A DNA stretch of 14,611 bases from an uncultured Clostridia bacterium. GTDB taxonomy: Bacteria > Bacillota > Clostridia > Oscillospirales > Acutalibacteraceae. Made by a program: the position numbers and the translations under genes. Below the pieces are notes generated by a model, which did not search any database, had not been told where the DNA came from, and worked only from the letters and a program-made list of their open reading frames with translations. Shown piece after piece: positions 8,253-14,586 of the stretch. Where the stretch lies: the NCBI GenBank assembly GCA_937884995.1, contig CAKZZL010000033.1, positions 1-14,611 of the forward strand, written 5' to 3'. The stretch's first letter is position 1; every line of letters starts with the position of its first letter.

Positions 8253-9194
8253 TCATTCAGTTTCCGAAAAGCATAATAAAGTATATAGCTGGAAATGGTC
8301 GCTTGCATATACTCCGTCATAAGTTTTGTTCAAGACTTTATACTCCAGAACTTCAAATCCTGTTTTTGAGATCATGAAGTAATCAATACAGTCATTGTCA
8401 AGTTCCTTGCCGAAATTTTGATATGTACAACAGGTCATTGTATTCTCGGTCTGGTATTTTGCATCAAGGAAGTTTTCCGTAACACTCTTATATGTCTCTG
8501 TGTCCTCTTCTGCATTAAAATCTCCCATTATAACGGAAGGTAAATCTCCAAACTGCTTAATCTTTTCAAGCACTAGATTGATACCGTTAATTCTCGCAGG
8601 TTCACTTATATGGTCAAGATGTGTATTGAAAATTACGAACTGGTTTCCTGTTACTTTGTCTTCCAGTATAACATATGTGCAAATTCTGTAGCATGCAGCA
8701 CCCCATCCTTTACTCATCTCATCAGGAGTATCTGAAAGCCAAAATGAATCATCTTCAATGAGTGTATATGAGTCTTTTCTGTAAAAGACAGGACATCCTT
8801 CTGAATTAAATGCTTTATCACGGTAAGTGATAATTGAATCATATTGAGCAAGTGAATACGTAAGATATGAATATTGCCATTTTGTCACTTCCTGGAAGCC
8901 AATAATGCCGGGTGCTTGTTCTTTTATGCCTTCCATAAACTTGTCAGCTCTGTAAAACCAGCTTTTCCTGCCTTTGTCCATGGGATTTAAGCATCTGACA
9001 TTACAGCTCATGATTCTCAATTTACCCTCATTTTCTTTTACATCATAATCAATATTTATGACTTTCTTATGTGATTTGTAATATGGATAATACATGCAAA
9101 TCGACACTCCTTGAACTATGACAATCACTAAAATAACTGCAATGACTGCAAGAATAATATGCTTTATTTTAATTCTCTTTTTAGTTTCTGACAT
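8253..9194 (-). CDS. Membrane-anchored endonuclease/exonuclease/phosphatase-fold protein
   Basis: The 313-residue protein starts with a basic stretch and one strong membrane helix at about residues 11-34, then an outward-facing EEP (exonuclease III/DNase I-like) domain. The fold's metal and catalytic motifs are all visible: SCNVR with Asn65, GFQEV with Glu102, THLDH with His192, GDFNA with Asp225 and Asn227, CIDYF with Asp271 and SDH with Asp299-His300. The active site therefore looks intact. Family members cleave phosphodiester or phosphomonoester bonds in nucleic acids, sphingolipids or phosphoinositides. The substrate cannot be deduced here. An external anchored form would suit nuclease or phospholipid cleavage at the cell surface. 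The start is supported by AAGGAG eight bases upstream. The gene is monocistronic, with its own promoter directly after the tRNA terminator. Confidence 0.85.
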   Translation of the reverse strand: MSETKKRIKIKHIILAVIAVILVIVIVQGVSICMYYPYYKSHKKVINIDYDVKENEGKLRIMSCNVRCLNPMDKGRKSWFYRADKFMEGIKEQAPGIIGFQEVTKWQYSYLTYSLAQYDSIITYRDKAFNSEGCPVFYRKDSYTLIEDDSFWLSDTPDEMSKGWGAACYRICTYVILEDKVTGNQFVIFNTHLDHISEPARINGINLVLEKIKQFGDLPSVIMGDFNAEEDTETYKSVTENFLDAKYQTENTMTCCTYQNFGKELDNDCIDYFMISKTGFEVLEYKVLNKTYDGVYASDHFQLYTLLCFSETE

Positions 9195-9228
9195 TTTTTC
9201 ATCTCCTTTTTCAAACCTTCATATATAT

Positions 9229-9257
9229 ATTTTAACTTTTTATATATCTTAAATCAA
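9229..9257 (-). promoter_or_regulatory. Promoter of the EEP-domain gene
   Basis: On the minus strand TTGATT (9257-9252) and TAAAAT (9234-9229) are spaced by 17 bp. The -35 lies immediately after the T-tract of the tRNA terminator. Confidence 0.5.
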
Positions 9258-9258
9258 T

Positions 9259-9296
9259 AAAAAAAATAAGAAGTCCTGATAAACAAGACTTCTTAT
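9259..9296 (-). terminator. Intrinsic terminator after tRNA-Pro
   Basis: On the minus strand a perfect 10-bp stem, ATAAGAAGTC/GACTTCTTAT (9296-9287 with 9275-9266), has an 11-nt loop and is followed by eight T residues. It begins two bases after the encoded CCA. Confidence 0.9.
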
Positions 9297-9297
9297 A

Positions 9298-9373
9298 TGG
9301 TCCGAGTGGCGAGACTTGAACTCACGGCCCCTTGACCCCCAGTCAAGTGCGCTACCAGCTGCGCCACACCCGG
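9298..9373 (-). tRNA. tRNA-Pro (anticodon GGG)
   Basis: On the minus strand a full cloverleaf folds. The acceptor stem CCGGGTG/CACTCGG contains one G-T pair. The D stem is GCGC/GCGC. The anticodon stem CTTGA/TCAAG has loop CTGGGGG, giving anticodon GGG. The T stem GTGAG/CTCGC has loop TTCAAGT, and the discriminator base is A. The 3' CCA is encoded (9300-9298). It would read CCC and CCU proline codons. It has its own promoter and terminator and lies 47 bp downstream of the pcrA stop on the same strand. Confidence 0.96.
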
Positions 9374-9387
9374 ATACCACGATTGAT

Positions 9388-9416
9388 ATAATAACATAAA
9401 ACAAAGCATAATGCAA
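9388..9416 (-). promoter_or_regulatory. Promoter of tRNA-Pro
   Basis: On the minus strand TTGCAT (9416-9411) and TATTAT (9393-9388) are 17 bp apart. Transcription would start near 9381, a few bases before the mature tRNA 5' end. I see no strong terminator between the pcrA stop at 9421 and this promoter, so readthrough from pcrA is possible. Confidence 0.55.
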
Positions 9417-9420
9417 TGCC

Positions 9421-11763
9421 TTAATCATTAACTTTTTTCAAAACTCCCATATTTGCCATAATCTTTTTTGTACCGACTTTATCAAAAGCTACTTCAAGAA
9501 GTGCATCATTTCCCATCGGTCTTATAGAAAGAATCATTCCTTGGCCGAATGCCTTGTGATTAACCTGCTCACCAACCATAAATTCTTCTTTGACGGTTTC
9601 TCTCTTTAATCCTACATGCAACTTATCGGAATAATCAGTTTTCTTTTTGCCAAAATCACTGAAGTCTCTTCTTGGACTTGCAGGTTTTGCAAGATTATTC
9701 ACACATTCCTGAGGGATTTCATTCAAAAATCTTGATGGAATAGAAAATTGAGTTTTACCATATAACATACGGGAACGTGTGTTTAAAAGATATAATCTTT
9801 CTTTTGCTCTTGTAATGCCGACATATGCAAGGCGTCTTTCCTCTTCAACTTCCTCAGGCATAAAGGACAATGCGCTCGGAAAGATGCCCTCCTCCATTCC
9901 GGTAATAAATACAATCGGAAATTCAAGACCTTTCGCAGAATGTATAGTCATAAGGACTACGGCATCAGAGTCGGTATTGTAGTTATCGATATCGGTCAAA
10001 AGTGAAACTTCTTCAAGAAAATTTTGTAAGTTTGCTTCAGAGTTTTCTTCATAGAATCTTACAATATTGTTGTTAAGTTCCTCGATATTCTGACGTCTCT
10101 CCTCGCCTTTTTCCTTGTCTTCATTTATATATTGTATGTATCCGACATTTTCCATAAGCTCCATAAAGACATCGGATGCAGACTCAGTATCCAGCCTGTA
10201 TGAAAAGTCCTCTATCATCTTCGTAAATGATATAAGTTTAGAAGAAGAACGATATAACTTTTCATATTGATCGGAAGTCTTGAAGACCTCAAAAAGGCTT
10301 ATACCGAGACCTTCTGCAATCTCTTTGGCATAATTGATAGTTTGCGCGCCTATGCCGCGTTTAGGAACATTTATAACCCTTTCAAGCCTTATTGAGTCAT
10401 TCGGATTAACCAAAAGTGTGAGATAAGCAATAGCATCTTTAACTTCCATTCTGTCATAGAACTTATGGCCGCCTATAATACGATAAGGAATGCCACTTCT
10501 TACTAAAGAACGCTCTATGGTATTTGACATTGCATTTATACGGTAAAGAACTGCAAAATCGGAAAAAGTCTTACCTTTTGAGACTAAATCTGTCACTATA
10601 TCGCAGATATAATCCCCTTCGCCGTATTCATCATATAAAGTATTTAGGATTACTTTCTCACCTTGTCCGTTATCGGTCCATAGATTTTTACCTTTTCTTT
10701 GTCTGTTATTTGCTATTACCGCATTTGCGCAGTCAAGTATGTTTTGTGATGATCTGTAATTTTGCTCAAGACGTATAACGACTGCATCATTATAGTTTTT
10801 TTCAAAGCTCAGGATGTTTTCTATGGTTGCTCCCCTGAATTTATATATACTTTGGTCATCATCACCGACAACTGTTAAATTATTGTATCCGCCTGCAAGC
10901 AAGCTTATTAACACAAACTGAGCATGGTTTGTGTCCTGATACTCATCGACCAGTACGTATTTGAATTTTCTTTGATAATATGACCTTACATCATCAAAGT
11001 TTTGCAAAAGATAAACTGTATTTGTTATCAAATCATCAAAGTCCATTGCATCGGATTTTTTTAATAATTCCTGATATTTTGAATAACAATTATATAGTAT
11101 TTCATCCTTGTATTCTCCGCTTGAACTTTTCTTAAACTCCTCAGGAAACATAAGAGAATCTTTTAAATTAGAAATATCATCCAGTATGGTTTTAGGCTTA
11201 ATGAATCTTTCATCAATTTCGAGTAATGACAAACATTCTTTCATAAGTTTTTTACTGTCATCGGTGTCATAAATAGTAAAATGCTGTGAGTAGCCTAAAT
11301 AGCCTCCGAATTTTCTTAAAATCCTAACACATAATGAATGGAATGTCCCAGCCCATATTCCGTTTGCAGGGTCCCCTATTTTTGAAATAAGTCTTTCCTT
11401 TAATTCATTGGCTGCTTTGTTTGTAAAAGTAAAAGCGAGTATTTCCCATGGATTTGGCGCATCTACAGCAAGCAAGTCTTTAATCTGAGGATAAAGCGTA
11501 TTATCCCCTTCATAATATCTTTCGAGAAGTTCTAAGGATGTCTTTTCGTCATAAAAGCTGTCTGCTGTTTCAGACATATATGCATGTCCGTACTTGATTA
11601 AATAGGCAATACGATTAACAAGCACAGTAGTCTTTCCACTTCCTGCGCCTGCTAAAATAAGCAACGGGCCGTCTGGAGACAAGACGGCTTTTAGTTGCAT
11701 ATTATTCATTCTGTTAAAATCTTTAATTATTATTTTATCTCTGAGTTCAGATATATTTGTCAT
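9421..11763 (-). CDS. pcrA: ATP-dependent DNA helicase PcrA/UvrD
   Basis: The 780-residue protein is a complete superfamily 1A 3'-5' DNA helicase, used in repair, removal of RecA and transcription-coupled repair. Visible motifs in order: Q-motif region NRMNNMQLKAV, Walker A AGAGSGKT at 38-45, Ia FTFTNKAANELK at 111, II VDEYQDT at 272-278, III GDDDQSIYKFRGA at 300, IV LEQNYRS at 332, then TIHSAKGLEF and LAYVGITRAKERLYLL. The last 51 residues (VGEQVNHKAFGQG onward) form the Tudor-like domain that in PcrA contacts RNA polymerase. About 40 extra acidic residues sit between motif I and Ia, around 62-105, compared with Bacillus PcrA. This looks like a lineage feature and not a frameshift. The start has GAGGA four bases upstream, and the gene begins 7 bp after the fumarase subunit stop, so it is the third gene of a - strand operon. 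Confidence 0.95.
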   Translation of the reverse strand: MTNISELRDKIIIKDFNRMNNMQLKAVLSPDGPLLILAGAGSGKTTVLVNRIAYLIKYGHAYMSETADSFYDEKTSLELLERYYEGDNTLYPQIKDLLAVDAPNPWEILAFTFTNKAANELKERLISKIGDPANGIWAGTFHSLCVRILRKFGGYLGYSQHFTIYDTDDSKKLMKECLSLLEIDERFIKPKTILDDISNLKDSLMFPEEFKKSSSGEYKDEILYNCYSKYQELLKKSDAMDFDDLITNTVYLLQNFDDVRSYYQRKFKYVLVDEYQDTNHAQFVLISLLAGGYNNLTVVGDDDQSIYKFRGATIENILSFEKNYNDAVVIRLEQNYRSSQNILDCANAVIANNRQRKGKNLWTDNGQGEKVILNTLYDEYGEGDYICDIVTDLVSKGKTFSDFAVLYRINAMSNTIERSLVRSGIPYRIIGGHKFYDRMEVKDAIAYLTLLVNPNDSIRLERVINVPKRGIGAQTINYAKEIAEGLGISLFEVFKTSDQYEKLYRSSSKLISFTKMIEDFSYRLDTESASDVFMELMENVGYIQYINEDKEKGEERRQNIEELNNNIVRFYEENSEANLQNFLEEVSLLTDIDNYNTDSDAVVLMTIHSAKGLEFPIVFITGMEEGIFPSALSFMPEEVEEERRLAYVGITRAKERLYLLNTRSRMLYGKTQFSIPSRFLNEIPQECVNNLAKPASPRRDFSDFGKKKTDYSDKLHVGLKRETVKEEFMVGEQVNHKAFGQGMILSIRPMGNDALLEVAFDKVGTKKIMANMGVLKKVND

Positions 11764-11770
11764 TTTATCC

Positions 11771-12301
11771 TCATTTATTAAAAAGATTTCCGCCCTTTGA
11801 GTCTATTCCCACTATCAATGGAAAATCCTTAAATACAATTCTTTTAACCGATTCACATCCCAAGTCATCAAAAGCAATAACTTCGCATTCAATTATAGAC
11901 TGAGATGCTATTGCACCTGCTCCGCCTATAGCGCAAAAATATACTGCTTTATTCCTTTTTATTGCTTCTACTACTTCTGCATTCCTGGGGCCTTTGCCTA
12001 TCATTGCAATTAAACCCTCATCAAGAAATTCAGGCGCATACTTATCCATACGGCTTGATGTAGTCGGACCGCAGGAGCCTATTGCAAGGCCTTCAGGTGT
12101 CGGAGTCGGGCCTGCATAATATATTACTGCTCCGTCCATGTCAAAGGGTAACTTATTACCATTATCCATTAAAGCTTTTATTCTTTTATGGGCAGCATCA
12201 CGTGAAGTATATACAATCCCGGAAAGAAGTACACGGTCACCTGCAGATAATTTAATTGCAAATTCTTTTAACTGATTTGTATTTAAGCTATACTCATTCA
12301 T
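11771..12301 (-). CDS. Class I fumarate hydratase (Fe-S hydro-lyase) beta subunit
   Basis: The 176-residue product matches the C-terminal/beta chain of oxygen-sensitive class I fumarases and L-tartrate dehydratases. Recognisable segments are LLSGIVYTSRDAAHKR at 25-40, YAGPTPTPEGLAIGSCGPTT at 62-81, AMIGKGPRNAEV at 99-110, FCAIGGAGA at 122-130 and FDDLGCESV at 144-152. This chain forms part of the substrate site; the 4Fe-4S cluster is held by the alpha chain. No alpha chain is encoded next to it or anywhere in the window, which is unusual because the two are normally adjacent. I start at ATG 12301, not 12313, because GAGGA at 12311-12307 lies five bases before 12301 and would overlap the earlier ATG. 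This start overlaps the upstream stop by 8 nt. Whether it acts as fumarase or tartrate dehydratase cannot be told from this chain. Confidence 0.88.
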   Translation of the reverse strand: MNEYSLNTNQLKEFAIKLSAGDRVLLSGIVYTSRDAAHKRIKALMDNGNKLPFDMDGAVIYYAGPTPTPEGLAIGSCGPTTSSRMDKYAPEFLDEGLIAMIGKGPRNAEVVEAIKRNKAVYFCAIGGAGAIASQSIIECEVIAFDDLGCESVKRIVFKDFPLIVGIDSKGGNLFNK

Positions 12302-13316
12302 TTTTATCCTCATTATTCATAAATGAATCAGGTTGAATATTCAAATCTTCATTGAATTCCGAATTCGGTTCATATGAAATAAAGGTTAAGCCACTTCCGT
12401 CATTTGTTTCTTCAATAGCAATAGCGTCAGGCATTTCCTTTGCTATATCTTCAGGTATTTCTGTTTTATGCTCCGGACTTACTACACTTTCCTGAAAATT
12501 TTCAGCATTCTCATCTGATTTAATGTCTGTATCTGTATCTTCAGAAACAGTCTCATACACGTTATATTTTTGAGCAAGTTTTGAAACATCAACATTATCT
12601 ATTTCAGCATTTTCATTTTTCCCTTTTTCATTATCTTCAGCATTTACATCTGTATTAATGTTTTCGGAGTTATTGTCATTATCATCATATATAGTAGGAG
12701 TATCAAGTGCAGGAAGTTCCGTATGAAGATTCAAAAGAGATGATGCAGATGAGTTAAGTTTGGTGCTCAAGGCATAAACATCTTTATGAAGCTGTTCAAG
12801 AGATGTATTGAACTTTTTAGATACTGCATCAACATCTCTTAAAAGCTGCTCGATTTCATTTGCCTGATGTTTAACATCCTGAGAAGCAATTGCGCCTACA
12901 TCCTTGGCTTTGGATTTCGCATTTTCAATAATCTCATCGGAAAATCTTCTTGCCTCTATATATGCAGCACCTATCTGTCTTTCTGCATTATTTAATCTCT
13001 CACTTTTGGACTGAAGTTCAAGCATTTGTTCTTTGTATGAGAGACATTCCTTTTTGGCTTCCGTAAGTTCGTTATTGAGTTTTCCTATTTCTTCATCTTT
13101 TTTTGAAAGTTCACCCAAAAGACCTGATAATTCATTAACTTTAGAACTGAGGCTGTTTATCTCTTTTCTTAAATCCAAAGACTCTTTTCTCTTAAGCTCA
13201 AGCTGTGCACTTATTTCTGCAGTCTCTGTTTGAAGTTTTTCAATGTATGAAAGCACATCGCTTTTCTTGAAACCGCCAAAGAGAGAAGTCTTCATTTCAT
13301 TTCCGTTATATGACAT
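12294..13316 (-). CDS. DivIVA-like coiled-coil protein with acidic tail
   Basis: The 340-residue protein begins MSYNGNEMKTSLFGGFKKSD followed by VLSYIEKLQ. The FGGFKKSDVLSYI stretch resembles the amino-terminal DivIVA/GpsB membrane-targeting segment that recruits cell-division and wall-synthesis factors to the pole or septum. Residues about 22-125 form a long coiled coil of Leu, Glu and Lys heptads, a second helical region covers about 145-200, and from about 205 the chain is a highly acidic, Asn/Asp/Glu-rich, probably disordered tail. The tail is longer than in classical DivIVA. The start has GGAGG six bases upstream. The gene is the first of three in a tight operon with the fumarase beta subunit and pcrA, and has a strong promoter with an overlapping palindrome. 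A cell-division role is inferred from the amino end only. Confidence 0.7.
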   Translation of the reverse strand: MSYNGNEMKTSLFGGFKKSDVLSYIEKLQTETAEISAQLELKRKESLDLRKEINSLSSKVNELSGLLGELSKKDEEIGKLNNELTEAKKECLSYKEQMLELQSKSERLNNAERQIGAAYIEARRFSDEIIENAKSKAKDVGAIASQDVKHQANEIEQLLRDVDAVSKKFNTSLEQLHKDVYALSTKLNSSASSLLNLHTELPALDTPTIYDDNDNNSENINTDVNAEDNEKGKNENAEIDNVDVSKLAQKYNVYETVSEDTDTDIKSDENAENFQESVVSPEHKTEIPEDIAKEMPDAIAIEETNDGSGLTFISYEPNSEFNEDLNIQPDSFMNNEDKNE

Positions 13317-13336
13317 GTATATCCTCCGAAAAAAGT

Positions 13337-13365
13337 TATATGATATTATACCAAAATATCATATA
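13337..13365. repeat. Perfect inverted repeat overlapping the divIVA-like promoter
   Basis: The arms TATATGATATT (13337-13347) and AATATCATATA (13355-13365) are perfect reverse complements of 11 bp with a 7-nt spacer. The repeat covers the -10 element and most of the -35/-10 spacer of the minus-strand promoter, the position expected of a repressor operator. AT-rich composition raises the chance background. Confidence 0.5.
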
Positions 13366-13373
13366 TATGACAA
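13345..13373 (-). promoter_or_regulatory. Promoter of the divIVA-like/fumarase beta/pcrA operon
   Basis: On the minus strand TTGTCA (13373-13368) and a perfect TATAAT (13350-13345) are 17 bp apart. A TGG just before the -10 gives an extended -10 TGnTATAAT. Predicted start of transcription is near 13338, about 20 nt before the first ATG. Confidence 0.75.
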
Positions 13374-13398
13374 GAAAATATTTAATTTTAAAAAATAA

Positions 13399-13427
13399 TA
13401 GACTTTTTAAAAAGAAAAGAGTAAAAT
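13399..13427 (+). promoter_or_regulatory. Possible promoter of the short membrane protein gene
   Basis: TAGACT (13399-13404) and TAAAAT (13422-13427) are 17 bp apart. Transcription would begin right at the ribosome binding site, so the leader would be very short. The region is AT-rich and the match is moderate. Confidence 0.3.
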
Positions 13428-13448
13428 AAATTTTAAAGGAGTGATAAT

Positions 13449-13739
13449 ATGAATGAAAAAGGAAAAAAATTAGCTAAAGCTATTGCTATTGCAGGCGCAG
13501 CTACATCTGCTACTTACCTGCTTGTAGGTAACCTTTTTTATCTTGTAACATTAACAAGAAAAGGTATTGAAAGTCCTCTTGCAGATATGTATGCAAAAAC
13601 AACTGATGACGGCGACGAGTGGAAGAAACATCTTGATGACATGATTGATGATGGCAAGAAGTGGTTTGAAGAACAAGCTAAAAAAGAAAAGATTGTTATT
13701 CGCCCTGATACAACGATGATTGTCGTTCATAAAAAATAA
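13449..13739 (+). CDS. Short membrane-anchored protein, possibly truncated alpha/beta hydrolase amino end
   Basis: This 96-residue frame has AAAGGAG seven bases before its ATG. The product has a basic start, one hydrophobic helix at about residues 10-35, then a charged, soluble part with EWKKHLDDMIDDGKKWFEEQ and a final KIVIRPDTTMIVVHKK. The pattern of a membrane helix, a GNLFY-like segment, an acidic helix ending in WFEE and then a beta-like strand resembles the first 90-100 residues of clostridial membrane-anchored alpha/beta hydrolases, which normally continue for over 200 more residues. None of the hydrolase catalytic motifs is present. The stop lies only about ten bases before the edge of an IS1182-like remnant, so truncation by that element is a plausible but unproven explanation. 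It could equally be a genuine small protein. Confidence 0.6.
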   Translation: MNEKGKKLAKAIAIAGAATSATYLLVGNLFYLVTLTRKGIESPLADMYAKTTDDGDEWKKHLDDMIDDGKKWFEEQAKKEKIVIRPDTTMIVVHKK

Positions 13740-13748
13740 CTAATTAAT

Positions 13749-13795
13749 GGGGCTGTTGAAAAACCTAAAAGGTGAATGACAGCTCCTTTTATTTT
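13749..13795 (+). terminator. Hairpin at the IS-remnant edge, acting as terminator
   Basis: GGGGCTGT (13749-13756) pairs with ACAGCTCC (13779-13786) with one G-T pair. The loop contains a smaller ACCT/AGGT hairpin, and the tail TTTTATTTT follows. It would end transcription of the gene at 13449. The same bases look like the terminal repeat of the adjacent element. Confidence 0.65.
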
Positions 13796-13888
13796 GCTGT
13801 GTTAACCTTCAAATGCAATAATTATATATTATCAACAATAAAATATTGTTGAAAAACCTACTTATTGTAATAATTATTTTGTATGGCA

Positions 13889-14100
13889 TTAAATATTTTT
13901 TTCACCTTTCTTGGCAAGTCTTTTCCAACTGGGGATTTTAAATTTCTCTCTTTTAAGATTATCAGGTGCGACCCAATATTTATTTAGAGTTTTCCTGTTT
14001 CATAAAAGCGAATAAGTTTCGCTATATTTAATCCAAGAGTGGTCAACATAATTTCTGTCGATACCTTATCAATGCCTCTTCTTCTAATATTGAAAACTTC
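13889..14100 (-). pseudogene. Transposase C-terminal fragment, frameshifted
   Basis: On the minus strand, from about 14100 downward, one frame encodes FNIRRRGIDKVSTE and LGLNIAKLIRFYETGKL before hitting a stop at about 13990. A second frame picks up at once with KYWVAPDNLKREKFK and IPSWKRLAKKGEKNI and stops at 13889-13891. Joined, the two give a smooth transposase C-terminus. A single base lost near the A-run GGAAAACTC (about 13990-13997) explains the shift. The Arg-rich GIDKVSTE segment is like the end of IS1182-family DDE transposases. The catalytic core is absent, so this is dead. It could also be a fragment of a related family. Confidence 0.65.
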
Positions 14101-14169
14101 TTAGTGAAAGCATGTAGTGTCCCTCAAGATACAATTGGTACCATTCGTGATATCATGCTTGAAGACTAA
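14086..14169 (+). CDS. C-terminal coding tail of an unidentified gene, 5' part missing
   Basis: A frame running NIENFLVKACSVPQDTIG and TIRDIMLED ends at a TAA at 14167-14169, 24 bp before a strong terminator. It reads like a genuine protein end, with balanced composition and a position just upstream of a terminator. No start codon or upstream gene body is present, because the sequence before about 14086 belongs to the IS remnant on the other strand. I do not recognise the protein. It may be a broken gene or the far side of a chimeric join. Confidence 0.35.
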   Translation, partial: NIENFLVKACSVPQDTIGTIRDIMLED

Positions 14170-14192
14170 TAAATAACAAAACCAAAACCATA

Positions 14193-14221
14193 GGCATAAG
14201 AGAAATCTTGTGCCTTTTTTT
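14193..14221 (+). terminator. Intrinsic terminator upstream of eno
   Basis: The stem GGCATAAG/CTTGTGCC (14193-14200 with 14207-14214), with one T-G pair and a 6-nt loop, is followed by seven T residues. It ends the transcript of the unidentified coding tail. Confidence 0.85.
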
Positions 14222-14239
14222 GATTTTCAATCGTTATTA

Positions 14240-14269
14240 TTGAAAATAAATAACAATTGTATGTATAAT
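14240..14269 (+). promoter_or_regulatory. Promoter of eno
   Basis: TTGAAA (14240-14245) and a perfect TATAAT (14264-14269) are spaced by 18 bp. Transcription would start near 14276, and an AAAGGAG ribosome binding site follows at 14285-14291. Confidence 0.65.
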
Positions 14270-14300
14270 AGTCCCGGTCATATTAAAGGAGAAAATTTAA

Positions 14301-14586
14301 ATGGCAAAAATTATTTATGTCCATGGTAGAGAAGTATTAGACTCCCGTGGCAATCCAACAGTTGAAGTTGAAGTTAAATTAGATGATGGCACACGTGCTT
14401 CCGCCATCGTTCCATCAGGTGCTTCTACAGGTGAAAGTGAAGCTCTTGAATTAAGAGATGGTGACAAATCCAGATATTTAGGCAAAGGCGTTTTAAAAGC
14501 CGTTAAGAATGTTAACGAAGTTATCGCTCCAGCTGTTATCGGTTTAGAAGCTACTGAACAAAACAAATTAGATGCTTGTTTATTAA
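14301..14586 (+). CDS. eno: Enolase (phosphopyruvate hydratase), amino-terminal part
   Basis: From ATG 14301, nine bases after AAAGGAG, 95 genomic codons are readable before the adapter. The sequence has the conserved enolase amino end: GREVLDSRGNPTVEVEV near residues 9-25, VPSGASTGESEALELRDGDK near 36-55 and SRYLGKGVLKAV after it. SGASTG is the mobile loop whose Ser contributes to magnesium and substrate binding. Enolase converts 2-phosphoglycerate to phosphoenolpyruvate in glycolysis. A full enzyme has about 430 residues, so more than three quarters are missing because the contig ends. The frame stays open through the adapter (codons for KIGRASC), and those residues must be discarded. The gene has its own promoter and an upstream terminator. 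It may not be contiguous with the rest of the window. Confidence 0.95.

Larger units (their letters stand above)
13749..14100 (-). mobile_element. Remnant of an IS1182-like insertion sequence, 3' end only
   Basis: The segment starts with GGGGCTGTTGAAAAACC, which has the look of an IS terminal repeat, and contains the last part of a transposase gene on the minus strand. TGTTGAAAAACCTA occurs twice (13754-13767 and 13847-13860). A 9-bp hairpin TCAACAATA/TATTGTTGA lies at 13832-13852. The 5' part of the element and its other terminal repeat are missing, because the sequence changes character at about 14086-14100. Family assignment rests on the transposase tail and is from memory. Confidence 0.6.

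Noticed and set aside
13033..13233. Plus-strand Ser/Leu-rich frame opposite the divIVA-like gene
   Set aside because: Antisense of the coiled-coil heptads; composition explains the open frame.
13740..14300. CRISPR array or small RNA locus in the non-coding right part
   Set aside because: Only one 14-mer pair and single hairpins are present. There is no regular repeat-spacer pattern, and the features are explained by an IS remnant and terminators.
14315..14566. Minus-strand 83-residue frame at the right end
   Set aside because: It is the antisense shadow of the highly conserved enolase amino terminus on the plus strand.
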